Below are positions 9,232-17,696 of a stretch of DNA of 64,000 nt, one piece after another (the first letter of the stretch is position 1; the number at the start of each line of letters is the position of its first letter). The notes under the pieces are model-generated. The model made no database searches. It had not been told where the DNA came from and saw nothing but the letters and a program-made list of their open reading frames with translations. Location: assembly GCF_008935055.1 (NCBI RefSeq), contig NZ_CP043028.1:2634501-2698500 (forward strand). Reading direction: 5' to 3'. The translations under genes and the position numbers were made by a program. Origin of the DNA: Pseudobutyrivibrio xylanivorans (GTDB lineage Bacteria > Bacillota > Clostridia > Lachnospirales > Lachnospiraceae).

Positions 9232-11400
9232 ATGACACGTATCAATATTTCAGATTCAAAATATTATGATAATCGCGAGCTGAGCTGGCTTAAATTTGAG
9301 CGACGCGTTTTGAATGAAGCTCTTGTAAAAGATCTTCCTATTTTGGAACGCATCAAATTTGTTAGCATAACATCCTCAAATCTTGATGAGTTTTTTATGG
9401 TTCGTGTGGCATCGTTAAAGGATATGGAGCACGCTGGCTATACCAAGCCTGATATTGCTGGGATGACTCCTACAGAGCAGCTTATCGCAATCAATGAAAA
9501 AACCAGAGAGCTTGTAGATTTCCAGTACAACACCTTTAATAAATCTCTGATGCCAATTCTTCGGGGAAATGGCATTTATTTATATGAGCGATATGAGGAT
9601 TTGAATCAGGAGCAGCTGAAGTTTATAGATTCATTTTTTATGAGCCAGGTTTATCCGGTCCTTACGCCGATGGCTTTTGATGCCTCAAGGCCGTTTCCCC
9701 TTATTCGCAATAAGTCTCTTAATATTGCAGCACTTATTGAAAAAAAGGCTGACACGGTGGGTGTTGGAACTAAAAATGAAAGTGATGACGTGGAGTTTGC
9801 CACTGTTCAGGTGCCTTCTGTGCTTCCGCGTTTTGTTTCTCTGCCATCAGATGACAAGAATCATGATTGTTTCATCCTCTTGGAGCAGATAATTGAGCGT
9901 AACATGGATAAGCTTTTCCTTAATTATAATGTAGTTGCCGCGGCTCCATATCGTATTATGAGAAATGCGGATTTTTCCATCGATGAAGAGGGCGCAGAGG
10001 ATTTGCTTATCGAAATTGAAAAGCAGATCAAGTCCCGTCAGTGGGGCGAAGTTATTCGTCTTGAGGTTGAATCCTCTATTAATAAAAAGCTCCTTTCAAT
10101 TTTGAAAAAGAATCTTGGAGTAAATGAGATTGATATATATAAAATCAAAGGCCCAATTGATTTGACATTTCTTATGAGGCTATATGGAATTGAGGGGCAT
10201 TCAAATCTTCGTGCACCTAGCTTTAAACCACAGGAAAATCCGCGATTGAGACCTGGTGAGAAGATTTTTGAAGAGATAAAAAAGGGTGATATTCTTTTGC
10301 ATCATCCATATCAGACCTTTGATCCAGTGGTGGATTTTATTGCTCAGGCAGCATTTGATCCACAGGTTCTTGCTATCAAGCAGACCCTTTATCGTGTCAG
10401 CGGAAATTCGCCTATTATTGCAAGTCTTGCCCATGCAGCTGAAAATGGCAAGCAGGTTACTGTACTAGTAGAGCTGAAGGCTCGATTTGACGAGGAAAAT
10501 AATATTATCTGGGCAAAGAAGCTTGAAAAAGCAGGCTGCCATGTTATTTATGGACTTGTAGGATTAAAGACTCATTGTAAGATAGCTTTAGTTGTCCGCC
10601 GAGAGGAGGATGGCATCAGACGTTACGTGCATCTTGGCACAGGAAATTATAATGATTCTACAGCTAAGCTCTATACTGATTGTGGCATGCTCACTTGTCG
10701 CGAGTCCTACGGTGAGGATGCTACTGCTGTATTTAATATGCTATCTGGTTATTCTGAGCCTGCCAGCTGGAACAAGCTTGTTGTTGCACCTCTTTGGCTT
10801 CGCGACACCTTTGTCAGCCTTATTGACAGAGAGATTCACAATGCTCAGGACGGCAAGGATGCTTTAATCATTGCAAAGATGAATTCACTTTGTGATAAGG
10901 GGATTATAGAGAAGCTTTACGAAGCAAATAATGCCGGGGTAAAGATTCATCTGATTATCCGTGGTATTTGCTGCCTTAGAACTGGAATACCAGGAGTAAG
11001 CGAAAATATTCATGTTTCATCCATAGTTGGAACTTATCTGGAACATGCACGCATTTTCTATTTTTATAATAATGGTCACGAGGACATTTATATGGGAAGT
11101 GCAGACTGGATGCCTAGAAATCTGGACAGACGCGTGGAAATAATGTTCCCAGTAGAGGATGAGCAGCTGAAGAAGCAGGTTAAGCATATTTTGGATGTTC
11201 AGCTTTCGGATACTCTTAAAGCTTACGAGATGACAGAAGAGGGAACCTATGTTAGAATAAAGCCTTCAAGAGGGCAAAAACCTGTCGGTGCGCAGGACAC
11301 CTTCTGTCGAGAAGCTAAGAGAAATAATGAGCCAGAAATAGATTTCATGAAAAAGAGAACTTTCGTACCGATTCTGGCTAATGAGGTTGTTGATGAGTAA
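9232..11400 (+). CDS. ppk1: Polyphosphate kinase 1
   Basis: Makes polyphosphate reversibly from ATP. 722 residues, the normal length for PPK1, with N domain, head domain and two phospholipase D-like C-terminal domains. The autophosphorylated histidine is probably His448 (GLKTHCK), followed by HLGTGNYNDSTAKLYTD; the second conserved histidine is His605 (LEHARIFYF). The start ATG at 9232 follows TAGGAGGAATT, 8 nt after the Ppx-like gene. The 3' end overlaps the next gene by 8 nt, so the three genes form one tight transcription unit. Confidence 0.96.
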   Translation: MTRINISDSKYYDNRELSWLKFERRVLNEALVKDLPILERIKFVSITSSNLDEFFMVRVASLKDMEHAGYTKPDIAGMTPTEQLIAINEKTRELVDFQYNTFNKSLMPILRGNGIYLYERYEDLNQEQLKFIDSFFMSQVYPVLTPMAFDASRPFPLIRNKSLNIAALIEKKADTVGVGTKNESDDVEFATVQVPSVLPRFVSLPSDDKNHDCFILLEQIIERNMDKLFLNYNVVAAAPYRIMRNADFSIDEEGAEDLLIEIEKQIKSRQWGEVIRLEVESSINKKLLSILKKNLGVNEIDIYKIKGPIDLTFLMRLYGIEGHSNLRAPSFKPQENPRLRPGEKIFEEIKKGDILLHHPYQTFDPVVDFIAQAAFDPQVLAIKQTLYRVSGNSPIIASLAHAAENGKQVTVLVELKARFDEENNIIWAKKLEKAGCHVIYGLVGLKTHCKIALVVRREEDGIRRYVHLGTGNYNDSTAKLYTDCGMLTCRESYGEDATAVFNMLSGYSEPASWNKLVVAPLWLRDTFVSLIDREIHNAQDGKDALIIAKMNSLCDKGIIEKLYEANNAGVKIHLIIRGICCLRTGIPGVSENIHVSSIVGTYLEHARIFYFYNNGHEDIYMGSADWMPRNLDRRVEIMFPVEDEQLKKQVKHILDVQLSDTLKAYEMTEEGTYVRIKPSRGQKPVGAQDTFCREAKRNNEPEIDFMKKRTFVPILANEVVDE

Positions 11401-12208
11401 TAAGCTTTTAGCCGTGGATATGGACGGCACACTTTTTGATGATGATAAAAAGATTTCAAAGGAGAATTTAGAGGCAATTACAAAGCTTTTGGATGCAGGC
11501 CATGTATTTGCATTCGATACAGGAAGACCAAACAATGCTTTGAAAAAGATTTTATCAGTCTACAAGGAATTCCATCGAGATAATGTTTACATGCTTGGCT
11601 ATCAGGGTGTTGTTGGAACAACAATGTTGAGTGATGACATTCTTTTTGGTGATTATATTGATGAAGAAAATGCTATTGAGCTTGTAAATGCTATCCTTGA
11701 AGCAAACTTCACCTGTATCGTTTTTGATAACGGATGTATTTATACTTTTAATGACAACCATTTCATTGAAAGCTATAAGCAGCTTTCGAAGGAGCAACTG
11801 ATTTATATCACAGATGTAAACGAGCTTAAGGGCAAGCACATTACTAAGATAATGGCTGTTGATTACGACTATCCTGAGCATCTTCAGGCTTTTAAGGATG
11901 ATAATGCATCAATTTTTGATGACAGATTTGAAAGCTTCTTTTCACATTATGCATTTCTTGAGTATGTGAAGCGCGGAACAGGAAAGGGCGATGGAATCAA
12001 AAAGCTTGCAGAATTCTTAAATATTCCACTTTCTCATGTTGTAGCCTGCGGTGATGAAAGAAACGACATTAGTATGGTTGAGCTCGCGGGAGTTGGCGTT
12101 GCGATGGCCAATGGCAGAGATGAATTGAAGGCTGTTGCAGATTATGTTACAGAAAATGATAACAACAATTCTGGTATAGCAGAGGTTATAAATAAATTTT
12201 TTATTTAA
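11393..12208 (+). CDS. Cof-type HAD-IIB family phosphatase
   Basis: 271-residue HAD hydrolase of the Cof/YidA group, which removes phosphate from sugar phosphates, flavin phosphates and similar small molecules. Motif I is DMDGTLFDDD near the N terminus; motif IV is seen as CGDERNDISMVELAG near residue 220, with the C2-type cap between them. The in-frame upstream TTG at 11381 is rejected, because the ATG at 11393 is 7 nt from GAGG and starts the conserved MSNKLLAVDMDG. It overlaps the ppk1 stop by 8 nt. The substrate cannot be told from sequence. Confidence 0.88.
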   Translation: MSNKLLAVDMDGTLFDDDKKISKENLEAITKLLDAGHVFAFDTGRPNNALKKILSVYKEFHRDNVYMLGYQGVVGTTMLSDDILFGDYIDEENAIELVNAILEANFTCIVFDNGCIYTFNDNHFIESYKQLSKEQLIYITDVNELKGKHITKIMAVDYDYPEHLQAFKDDNASIFDDRFESFFSHYAFLEYVKRGTGKGDGIKKLAEFLNIPLSHVVACGDERNDISMVELAGVGVAMANGRDELKAVADYVTENDNNNSGIAEVINKFFI

Positions 12209-12222
12209 AATAAAACAAACTG

Positions 12223-12251
12223 TTGACTATACCCAGTTTGCGTGTTATATT
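12223..12251 (+). promoter_or_regulatory. Promoter of infC-rpmI-rplT
   Basis: A sigma-A-type promoter: TTGACT at 12223-12228, a 17-bp spacer, and TATATT at 12246-12251. Transcription would start near 12258, giving an infC leader of about 145 nt. Confidence 0.75.
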
Positions 12252-12257
12252 ACCTAT

Positions 12258-12385
12258 GTTGTGAAAACAAAGTAGAGTATCCACTCTCACCTTAGCACTA
12301 CGTCTTAAGTGACTCGGGTCTTATATTTCACACAAACCTTGTTTGTGATGATTTATGGTGGATATTCTGTATCCACTATTTTTTT
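12258..12385 (+). promoter_or_regulatory. L20-type attenuator leader of infC operon
   Basis: Two mutually exclusive pairings are visible. GTGGATA at 12358-12364 can pair with TATCCAC at 12370-12376 to form a hairpin followed by a T7 run (12379-12385), a terminator. It can equally pair with an identical TATCCAC at 12278-12284 far upstream, an antiterminator. A separate perfect hairpin (CACAAAC/GTTTGTG, 12331-12347) lies between. In Bacillus subtilis this operon is controlled by ribosomal protein L20 through just this kind of premature termination. That L20 acts here is inferred from the layout and from rplT being the last gene. Confidence 0.72.
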
Positions 12386-12404
12386 ATTTATTGGAGGTAG
12401 TACC

Positions 12405-12914
12405 ATTAGCGATTTAATGATTAATGAGCAGATTCGCGATAAGGAAGTTCGTGTAATCGGTTCTGATGGGGAACAGCTTGGCATTATGTCAGCAAAGGAA
12501 GCTCAGAAGCTTGCAGATGACGAGGGCTTAGATCTCGTTAAGATTTCACCAAAGGCAAATCCACCAGTGTGCAAGATTGTTGATTACGGAAAGTTCCGTT
12601 ATGAGCAGGCTCGCAAGGAAAAGGAAGCCAAGAAAAAGCAGCACGTTGTTGAGGTTAAAGAGATTCGTATGTCTCCAAACATCGATGCTAATGATATGAA
12701 CACAAAGGTAAACGCAGCGAAGAAGTTCATCTCTAAGGGCGATAAGGTAAAGGTTACACTCCGTTTCCGCGGTCGTGAGATGGCACACATGCAGTCCTCA
12801 AAGCACATCCTTGATGATTTTGCTGAGGCGCTTGCTGATGTTGCAGTAGTGGAAAAGGCACCAAAGATTGAAGGTCGTTCTATGAGCTTGGTGCTTACAG
12901 AAAAGAAATCGTAA
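12405..12914 (+). CDS. infC: Translation initiation factor IF-3 (AUU start)
   Basis: 169 residues. IF-3 binds the 30S subunit, prevents 50S joining and checks the start codon. The protein begins ISDLMINEQIRDKEVRVIG, with the family block PPVCKIVDYGKFRYE further on. GGAGG at 12393-12397 lies 7 nt before ATT at 12405, while the first ATG (12417) is 19 nt away and an upstream in-frame GTG (12309) falls inside the attenuator. ATT is therefore the likely start codon. This rare start is known for infC in other bacteria, where IF-3 discriminates against its own mRNA. First gene of infC-rpmI-rplT. Confidence 0.95.
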   Translation: MSDLMINEQIRDKEVRVIGSDGEQLGIMSAKEAQKLADDEGLDLVKISPKANPPVCKIVDYGKFRYEQARKEKEAKKKQHVVEVKEIRMSPNIDANDMNTKVNAAKKFISKGDKVKVTLRFRGREMAHMQSSKHILDDFAEALADVAVVEKAPKIEGRSMSLVLTEKKS

Positions 12915-12932
12915 TACAGGAGGAAAATTATC

Positions 12933-13130
12933 ATGCCAAAGATGAAGACAAGAAGAGCAGCTGCAAAGCGCTTTAAGGTAACAGGAACAGGAAAGCTTAA
13001 GAGAAACAAGGCATACAAGAGCCATATCTTAACCAAGAAGACTACAAAGAGAAAGAGAAATCTTCGTCAGTCTGCAATCGTTGATTCAACAAACGTTAAG
13101 AACATGAAGAAAGTACTTCCATATCTCTAA
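12933..13130 (+). CDS. rpmI: 50S ribosomal protein L35
   Basis: 65 residues, very basic, starting [20 protein letters not shown], the L35 signature. It lies 18 nt after infC with an AGGAGG site. Middle gene of the L20-controlled operon. Confidence 0.98.
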   Translation: MPKMKTRRAAAKRFKVTGTGKLKRNKAYKSHILTKKTTKRKRNLRQSAIVDSTNVKNMKKVLPYL

Positions 13131-13175
13131 GATTTGGTTGTAATTAGTTATTGATTTGGTTAGGAGGAATTTAAA

Positions 13176-13535
13176 ATGGCAAGAGTTAAAGGCGGATTAA
13201 ACGCTAAGAAGAGACATAATAGAACATTAAAGTTAGCAAAGGGTTACAGAGGCGCTAGAAGCAAGCAGTATCGTGTTGCAAAGCAGTCAGTTATGCGTGC
13301 CCTTACATCTTCATATGCTGGTAGAAAGCAGAAGAAGAGACAGTTCAGACAGCTTTGGATCGCTCGTATCAATGCTGCAGCTCGTATCAATGGACTTTCA
13401 TACTCTAAGTTCATGTATGGTCTTAAGCTTGCAGGTGTTGAGATGAACAGAAAGATGCTCGCTGAGCTCGCTGTTAACGACGCTGAAGGTTTTGCAAAGC
13501 TCGTTGAAGTAGCTAAGGAAAAGGTAGCTGCTTAA
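13176..13535 (+). CDS. rplT: 50S ribosomal protein L20
   Basis: 119 residues, normal length. It starts MARVKGG and continues with the basic N-terminal extension that threads into 23S rRNA, then the conserved [11 protein letters not shown] block. L20 is an early assembly protein and, in Bacillus, the repressor of its own operon through the infC leader. The start follows AGGAGGAATT. A strong terminator comes directly after the gene. Confidence 0.98.
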   Translation: MARVKGGLNAKKRHNRTLKLAKGYRGARSKQYRVAKQSVMRALTSSYAGRKQKKRQFRQLWIARINAAARINGLSYSKFMYGLKLAGVEMNRKMLAELAVNDAEGFAKLVEVAKEKVAA

Positions 13536-13550
13536 TATCTTTAGGATGAT

Positions 13551-13586
13551 AAGAGTCTTGGGATTATTCCCAAGACTCTTTTTTTG
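13551..13586 (+). terminator. Terminator after rplT
   Basis: A 13-bp perfect stem, AAGAGTCTTGGGA with its complement, a 4-nt loop, then T8. Ends the infC operon. Confidence 0.92.
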
Positions 13587-13715
13587 TTTACTTTTACCAT
13601 GTATTTAATTGTTTTTGCGCTAATATATTCAAAATTATACCTTTTTTTAAATCTACATATCTGATATCCTTTATTTTAGTTAACATAAAAGTGTTAATAC
13701 AAAGGAGGATATGTT

Positions 13716-14732
13716 ATGGCAATTTTAGTTACAGGTGGAGCGGGTTTTATTGGTAGCCACACATGCGTAGAGCTTCAGCAGGCAGGCTATGATGTTGTTG
13801 TTTATGACAACCTTTCAAATGCTTCAGAGAAGTCTCTTGAGAGAGTAGAGGCAATTACAGGAAAGCCAGTTAAATTCTATAAGGGAGATATCCTAGATAG
13901 AGATAGATTAAATGAAGTATTCGAGAAGGAGCAGCTTGATTCTTGTATTCATTTTGCAGGCCTTAAGGCAGTTGGTGAGTCAGTTGCAAAGCCTTGGGAA
14001 TACTATGAGAACAATATTGCAGGTACACTTACTCTCGTAGATGTTATGAGACAGCATGGCTGCAAGAATATCATTTTCTCATCTTCAGCTACAGTTTACG
14101 GAGATCCAGCCGAGATCCCTATCACAGAGAACTGCCCTAAGGGGCAGTGTACAAACCCATATGGATGGACAAAGTCTATGCTTGAGCAGATTCTTTCTGA
14201 TATGCAAAAGGCAGATAACGAGTGGAACGTAGTTCTTCTTCGTTACTTCAATCCAATTGGTGCTCATCCATCAGGAACAATGGGAGAAAATCCAAATGGT
14301 ATTCCAAACAACCTTATGCCATACATCACACAGGTTGCAGTAGGAAAGCTTCCTGAGCTTGGTGTATTTGGTAATGATTATGATACTCCAGACGGTACTG
14401 GCGTACGTGATTATATCCATGTTGTTGATCTTGCTAAGGGACATGTAAAGGCTCTTAAGAAGATTGAAGAAAATGCAGGTCTTAAGATTTACAACCTTGG
14501 TACAGGTGTAGGTTACTCAGTTCTTGATATTGTAAAGAACTTTGAGGAAGCCAACGATATCAAGATTCCATACACGATTAAGCCTCGTCGTGCAGGCGAT
14601 ATTGCAACATGCTATTCAGATGCTACAAAGGCTAAGGAAGAGCTTGGCTGGACAGCAGAGTACGGCATCAAAGAAATGTGCGCTGACTCATGGAGATGGC
14701 AGAAGAACAATCCTAACGGATACGAATCGTAG
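13716..14732 (+). CDS. galE: UDP-glucose 4-epimerase
   Basis: 338 residues. Interconverts UDP-glucose and UDP-galactose using bound NAD, for galactose use and cell-surface sugars. N-terminal Rossmann motif GGAGFIGSH (residues 7-15), the catalytic Ser region SSSATVYG, and the YGWTK form of the YxxxK motif (about 149-153). It starts 4 nt after a GGAGGATAT site. It is a single-gene unit between the rplT terminator and an RNA element. A short hairpin (ATTTCGT/ACGAAAT) just after the stop codon has no T-run. Confidence 0.95.
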   Translation: MAILVTGGAGFIGSHTCVELQQAGYDVVVYDNLSNASEKSLERVEAITGKPVKFYKGDILDRDRLNEVFEKEQLDSCIHFAGLKAVGESVAKPWEYYENNIAGTLTLVDVMRQHGCKNIIFSSSATVYGDPAEIPITENCPKGQCTNPYGWTKSMLEQILSDMQKADNEWNVVLLRYFNPIGAHPSGTMGENPNGIPNNLMPYITQVAVGKLPELGVFGNDYDTPDGTGVRDYIHVVDLAKGHVKALKKIEENAGLKIYNLGTGVGYSVLDIVKNFEEANDIKIPYTIKPRRAGDIATCYSDATKAKEELGWTAEYGIKEMCADSWRWQKNNPNGYES

Positions 14733-14761
14733 ATTTCGTAAGCGACGAAATAATATATGAT

Positions 14762-14910
14762 ATTTGGCGGCTTCTCATACTTGGTAAGCGCGAGCAGGGA
14801 AATGCCATGCCAAGCCTGGGAGGGACCTACACCGGGCGGGTGGGGCCCAGGCTTGAGTATGGAGGGTGCCCTGCGGGAGCATGGAAAACTGGGAGGCTGC
14901 CAAATTTTTT
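14762..14910 (+). ncRNA. Candidate small RNA or 3' UTR element (family 2, copy E)
   Basis: Four nested helices. P1 is ATTTGGCGGC 14762-14771 with GCTGCCAAAT 14896-14905, followed by a T-run, so P1 also acts as a terminator. P2 is GCAGGG 14794-14799 with CCCTGC 14869-14874. P3 is CCATGC 14805-14810 with GTATGG 14857-14862. P4 is CAAGCCTGGG 14811-14820 with CCCAGGCTTG 14846-14855. The loops between P1 and P2 carry AAGCGCGA and GGGAGCATG, which are identical in the second copy at 49835-49978. It begins 30 nt after galE. No open reading frame or named RNA class was recognised. Whether it has its own promoter is not clear. Confidence 0.68.
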
Positions 14911-14930
14911 AAAAAAGTTCAAATTTTTAC

Positions 14931-14959
14931 TTGACTTATTTGCTACGCCATAGTATTAT
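14931..14959 (+). promoter_or_regulatory. Promoter of tRNA-Glu
   Basis: TTGACT at 14931-14936, a 17-bp spacer, and TATTAT at 14954-14959. A TATAAT at 14957-14962 overlaps it but would need a 20-bp spacer. The tRNA starts about 30 nt downstream. Confidence 0.65.
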
Positions 14960-14989
14960 AATCTTCGTCGCAAGGCAAAAGACAAATAT

Positions 14990-15061
14990 GGTTCCTTGGT
15001 CAAGCGGTTAAGACGTCGCCCTCTCACGGCGAAAACAGCGGTTCGATTCCGCTAGGAACTG
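14990..15061 (+). tRNA. tRNA-Glu (anticodon CTC)
   Basis: A full cloverleaf can be drawn. The acceptor GGTTCCT pairs with AGGAACT, with a G-U at position 1:72. The anticodon arm is TCGCC-CTCTCAC-GGCGA, with CTC at positions 34-36, reading GAG. The T arm is AGCGG-TTCGATT-CCGCT. The discriminator is G; CCA is not encoded, so it must be added after transcription. It is a lone tRNA with its own promoter and terminator. Confidence 0.95.
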
Positions 15062-15063
15062 CT

Positions 15064-15096
15064 AAAAAGCTTCAGAGATTTCTCTGAAGCTTTTTT
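15064..15096. terminator. Bidirectional terminator, tRNA-Glu / tmcAL
   Basis: AAAAAGCTTCAGAGA paired with its complement, a very short loop, then T6. It has an A-run on the left and a T-run on the right, so it can end both the tRNA (plus strand) and tmcAL, whose 3' end is at 15104 on the minus strand. Confidence 0.9.
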
Positions 15097-15103
15097 GTTT
15101 ATT

Positions 15104-16273
15104 CTATATGTTTACTAAGCTGAATTTTCTTGTGTATTCATTAGGTGATACATTACTAGTTTTTTCTATTGTAATCACTCTGTGAATATCAGCAGCCCTA
15201 ATATCGAATTTGTTCACTATGTCAGACGGTTCGGTAACAAGAGGGGCAGATGCGTTTTTCTTAATTTTTCCAAGCAGTGAATTCCCATTTTTAGAGAACC
15301 CCAGCATCCTGATGTATGTAATATATTCGTTTGCTTTTGCAGTTTGAAAATCAACATCATGCAGACCTAAAAGGATGTGACAAAGCACACGACTAATTCT
15401 TGAATACTCATAGTTTTTAGTTTTTAATAGTTCACAGAATTGAGTATATGATACGAAATCCTTCAGATTGTTTCTTATACGATCAGATAAGTCATGACTA
15501 CAATCGTGATAATCCTCATAGCTATCCTTTGTAAGTAGCTTGTAATGAAGGATAGGAGATATGTCATTTGAAGAGACAAATGCTGAAGTTTTATATAAAT
15601 TTTTAACTTCTTCTGGAACGGCAAGGAATTCGTGGTTGAGCTTAAAATGCTGTCTGATTGAAGATGCAGAGCTTAACTGGCCAGTCAGGCTTAAATCATT
15701 ATATTCGTTCCCTTGGCGCTTCATAACCTGTATATCCATTTTTATATTGTTGGAAAAGATATAGCGGCAATATTCCAGTCCTAAAATGTTATTTGGGGAT
15801 GAAAGCAGCTCTTCGGAAAGGAATGTCTTTAATGCTTTCGCACGGGCAGCAGCGTAGCTGATTCCGTTGGATACGAGGGTGTTTATTTCGTTGTCTATTG
15901 CACCTGAATTCTCAAGCTCTACAAGTTTCTCACCTTCCGAGATAAATAACTCCCTGTCAGGACATTCTGCTGAAAATAAAATACTATCAATAACTCCCGT
16001 GCTTGCAAGCAGTTGAACTCCTGCAGATGCAAATTCTCTTGCAGATGAGGTTGCGAAGATTGTAGGAATTTCAAGAATAACATCTGCGCCACACAAAAGG
16101 GCAGCATGAGCTCTGGTGTATTTGTCAAAGCAAGCAATTTCACCTCGCTGAGTAAAGCTTCCAGACATTGCTACAACAACCTGGTCAGCCTTTAATACAT
16201 TCTTGGCATATTCAATTTGGAGCTTGTGTCCATTGTGAAAAGGGTTGTATTCTGCAACGATTCCAACTACCAT
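15104..16273 (-). CDS. tmcAL: tRNA(Met) cytidine acetate ligase (YlbM family)
   Basis: 389 residues. In Bacillus this enzyme makes N4-acetylcytidine at the wobble base of elongator tRNA-Met from acetate and ATP. The N terminus GIVAEYNPFHNGHKLQIEYAK carries the HxGH nucleotidyltransferase motif (NGH near residue 18), and a conserved SGSFTQRGE follows. Length is typical. It is the only confident minus-strand gene in the window and is divergent from ackA, whose product also handles acetate; a regulatory link is only suggested. Confidence 0.92.
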   Translation of the reverse strand: MVVGIVAEYNPFHNGHKLQIEYAKNVLKADQVVVAMSGSFTQRGEIACFDKYTRAHAALLCGADVILEIPTIFATSSAREFASAGVQLLASTGVIDSILFSAECPDRELFISEGEKLVELENSGAIDNEINTLVSNGISYAAARAKALKTFLSEELLSSPNNILGLEYCRYIFSNNIKMDIQVMKRQGNEYNDLSLTGQLSSASSIRQHFKLNHEFLAVPEEVKNLYKTSAFVSSNDISPILHYKLLTKDSYEDYHDCSHDLSDRIRNNLKDFVSYTQFCELLKTKNYEYSRISRVLCHILLGLHDVDFQTAKANEYITYIRMLGFSKNGNSLLGKIKKNASAPLVTEPSDIVNKFDIRAADIHRVITIEKTSNVSPNEYTRKFSLVNI

Positions 16274-16325
16274 TTCTTGTTCCTCCGAAAATACTTTTCT
16301 TCACTTATTATACATTAATTTATGG

Positions 16326-16353
16326 TTGTTATGACAAATAATAATGCTATAAT
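16326..16353 (+). promoter_or_regulatory. Promoter of ackA
   Basis: An extended -10, TGCTATAAT (16345-16353), with a weak -35 TTGTTA (16326-16331) 16 bp upstream. The ackA leader would be about 60 nt. Confidence 0.58.
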
Positions 16354-16420
16354 AAATAGTTGTTTGAAAGAACTAATAATTAAAGAAAGATTTACATATT
16401 TAAGAAAGGAACAATTATTT

Positions 16421-17617
16421 ATGAAGATTTTAGTTATTAACTGTGGTAGCTCATCTCTTAAGTATCAGGTTATCGACTCTGAAAGCGAGCAGGTTCTTTG
16501 CAAGGGTCTTTGCGAGAGAATCGGTATCGATGGACGTATCGTATATCAGAAGGCTGGTCTCGATAAGGAAATTACTGATATTGCAATGCCTACACACAAG
16601 GAGGCTGTTGCAGCTGTAATCGATGCAATCACAAATGCATCTACAGGTGCTCTTAAGTCACTTGACGAAATCGATGCTGTAGGTCACAGAGTTGTTCACG
16701 GTGGTGAGAAGTTCGCAGCTTCAGCACTTATCACAGATGAGATGATTAAGGTTGTTGAGGAGTGTAACGATCTTGCTCCACTTCACAACCCAGCAAATAT
16801 CATTGGTATTAATGCATGCCGTGAGCTTATGCCAGGCAAGCCACAGGTTGGTGTTTTTGATACAGCTTTCCATCAGACAATGCCAAAGGAAGCTTATATG
16901 TACGCAGTTCCTTACAAGTACTATGAGCAGTACGGTGTTCGTCGTTATGGTTTCCACGGAACATCTCATAGCTATGTTTCAAAGAGAGTTTGCGAGTTTG
17001 CAAACGCTGATATTAACAATTCAAAGATTATCGTTTGCCACATTGGTAATGGTGCATCTTGCTGTGCAGTATTAAACGGAAAGTCAGTTGATACTTCAAT
17101 GGGTCTTTCTCCACTTGAGGGTCTTGTTATGGGTACTCGTTCTGGTGACATCGATCCTTCAGCAGTTGAATTCATGGCAAAGAAGGACGGTCTTGATTTC
17201 GCAGGTGTTATGAATGTCCTTAACAAGGAGTCAGGTGCACTTGGTGTTTCTGGCATCTCTTCAGACTTCCGTGATCTTATTGCAGCTTCAGCAGAAGGTA
17301 ATGAGAGAGCAAAGCTTGCTATGGATATGATTGCTTACCGTATCGCTAAGTATGTTGGTGCATACGCAGCAGCTATGAACGGTGTAGATATGATTTGCTT
17401 CACAGCAGGTCTTGGCGAGAACAATGCTGGCCTTCGTCAGGCAGTTTGTGATCACCTTGGATTCATGGGCGTTGAGCTTGATGCATCTAGAAATGATGGT
17501 CCTTCAGAGGACAAGCTTATTTCTGCAGATTCTTCAAAGGTTAAGGTATACGTTATCCCTACAAATGAGGAAGTTATGATTGCAAGAGATACAGCTGCTA
17601 TCGTTTCTGCTAAATAG
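16421..17617 (+). CDS. ackA: Acetate kinase
   Basis: 398 residues, normal length. Converts acetyl phosphate and ADP to acetate and ATP, the energy-yielding last step of acetate fermentation. It starts MKILVINCGSSSLK, and shows RYGFHGTSHSYVS and FTAGLGENN, all acetate kinase signatures. An in-frame upstream ATG at 16322 adds 33 non-conserved residues and overlaps the promoter. The ATG at 16421 follows AAAGGAA and is chosen. The usual partner pta is not adjacent. No clear terminator follows. Confidence 0.97.
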   Translation: MKILVINCGSSSLKYQVIDSESEQVLCKGLCERIGIDGRIVYQKAGLDKEITDIAMPTHKEAVAAVIDAITNASTGALKSLDEIDAVGHRVVHGGEKFAASALITDEMIKVVEECNDLAPLHNPANIIGINACRELMPGKPQVGVFDTAFHQTMPKEAYMYAVPYKYYEQYGVRRYGFHGTSHSYVSKRVCEFANADINNSKIIVCHIGNGASCCAVLNGKSVDTSMGLSPLEGLVMGTRSGDIDPSAVEFMAKKDGLDFAGVMNVLNKESGALGVSGISSDFRDLIAASAEGNERAKLAMDMIAYRIAKYVGAYAAAMNGVDMICFTAGLGENNAGLRQAVCDHLGFMGVELDASRNDGPSEDKLISADSSKVKVYVIPTNEEVMIARDTAAIVSAK

Positions 17618-17641
17618 TTAGATGTTTTTTTAAGAAAATGT

Positions 17642-17670
17642 TTGACAACTACAAACACGCTATGTATAAT
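17642..17670 (+). promoter_or_regulatory. Consensus promoter of yceD-rpmF
   Basis: Exact sigma-A consensus: TTGACA at 17642-17647, a 17-bp spacer, and TATAAT at 17665-17670. The transcript would start about 20 nt before yceD. Confidence 0.88.
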
Positions 17671-17696
17671 TGACAAAGTGTGGATAGGAGATATTT

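Noticed and set aside
12181..12218. Terminator after the Cof-like gene
   Set aside because: Only an AT-rich AAATAAA/TTTATTT pairing with no GC pairs; too weak to call.
12309..12404. In-frame GTG extension of infC adding 32 residues
   Set aside because: It lies inside the attenuator hairpin, has no ribosome site, and the added residues are not part of IF-3. ATT at 12405 fits better.
12599..13036. 145-residue minus-strand frame rich in Phe and Ser
   Set aside because: Antisense to infC and rpmI; arises from lysine-rich codons read backwards.
14762..14910. SRP RNA, RNase P RNA, tmRNA or 6S RNA
   Set aside because: The expected conserved cores of these RNAs are not present, and two copies would be unusual.
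16322..16420. 33-residue N-terminal extension of acetate kinase
   Set aside because: It would start upstream of the -10 box and shows no acetate kinase similarity; MKILVINCGSSS is the true start.
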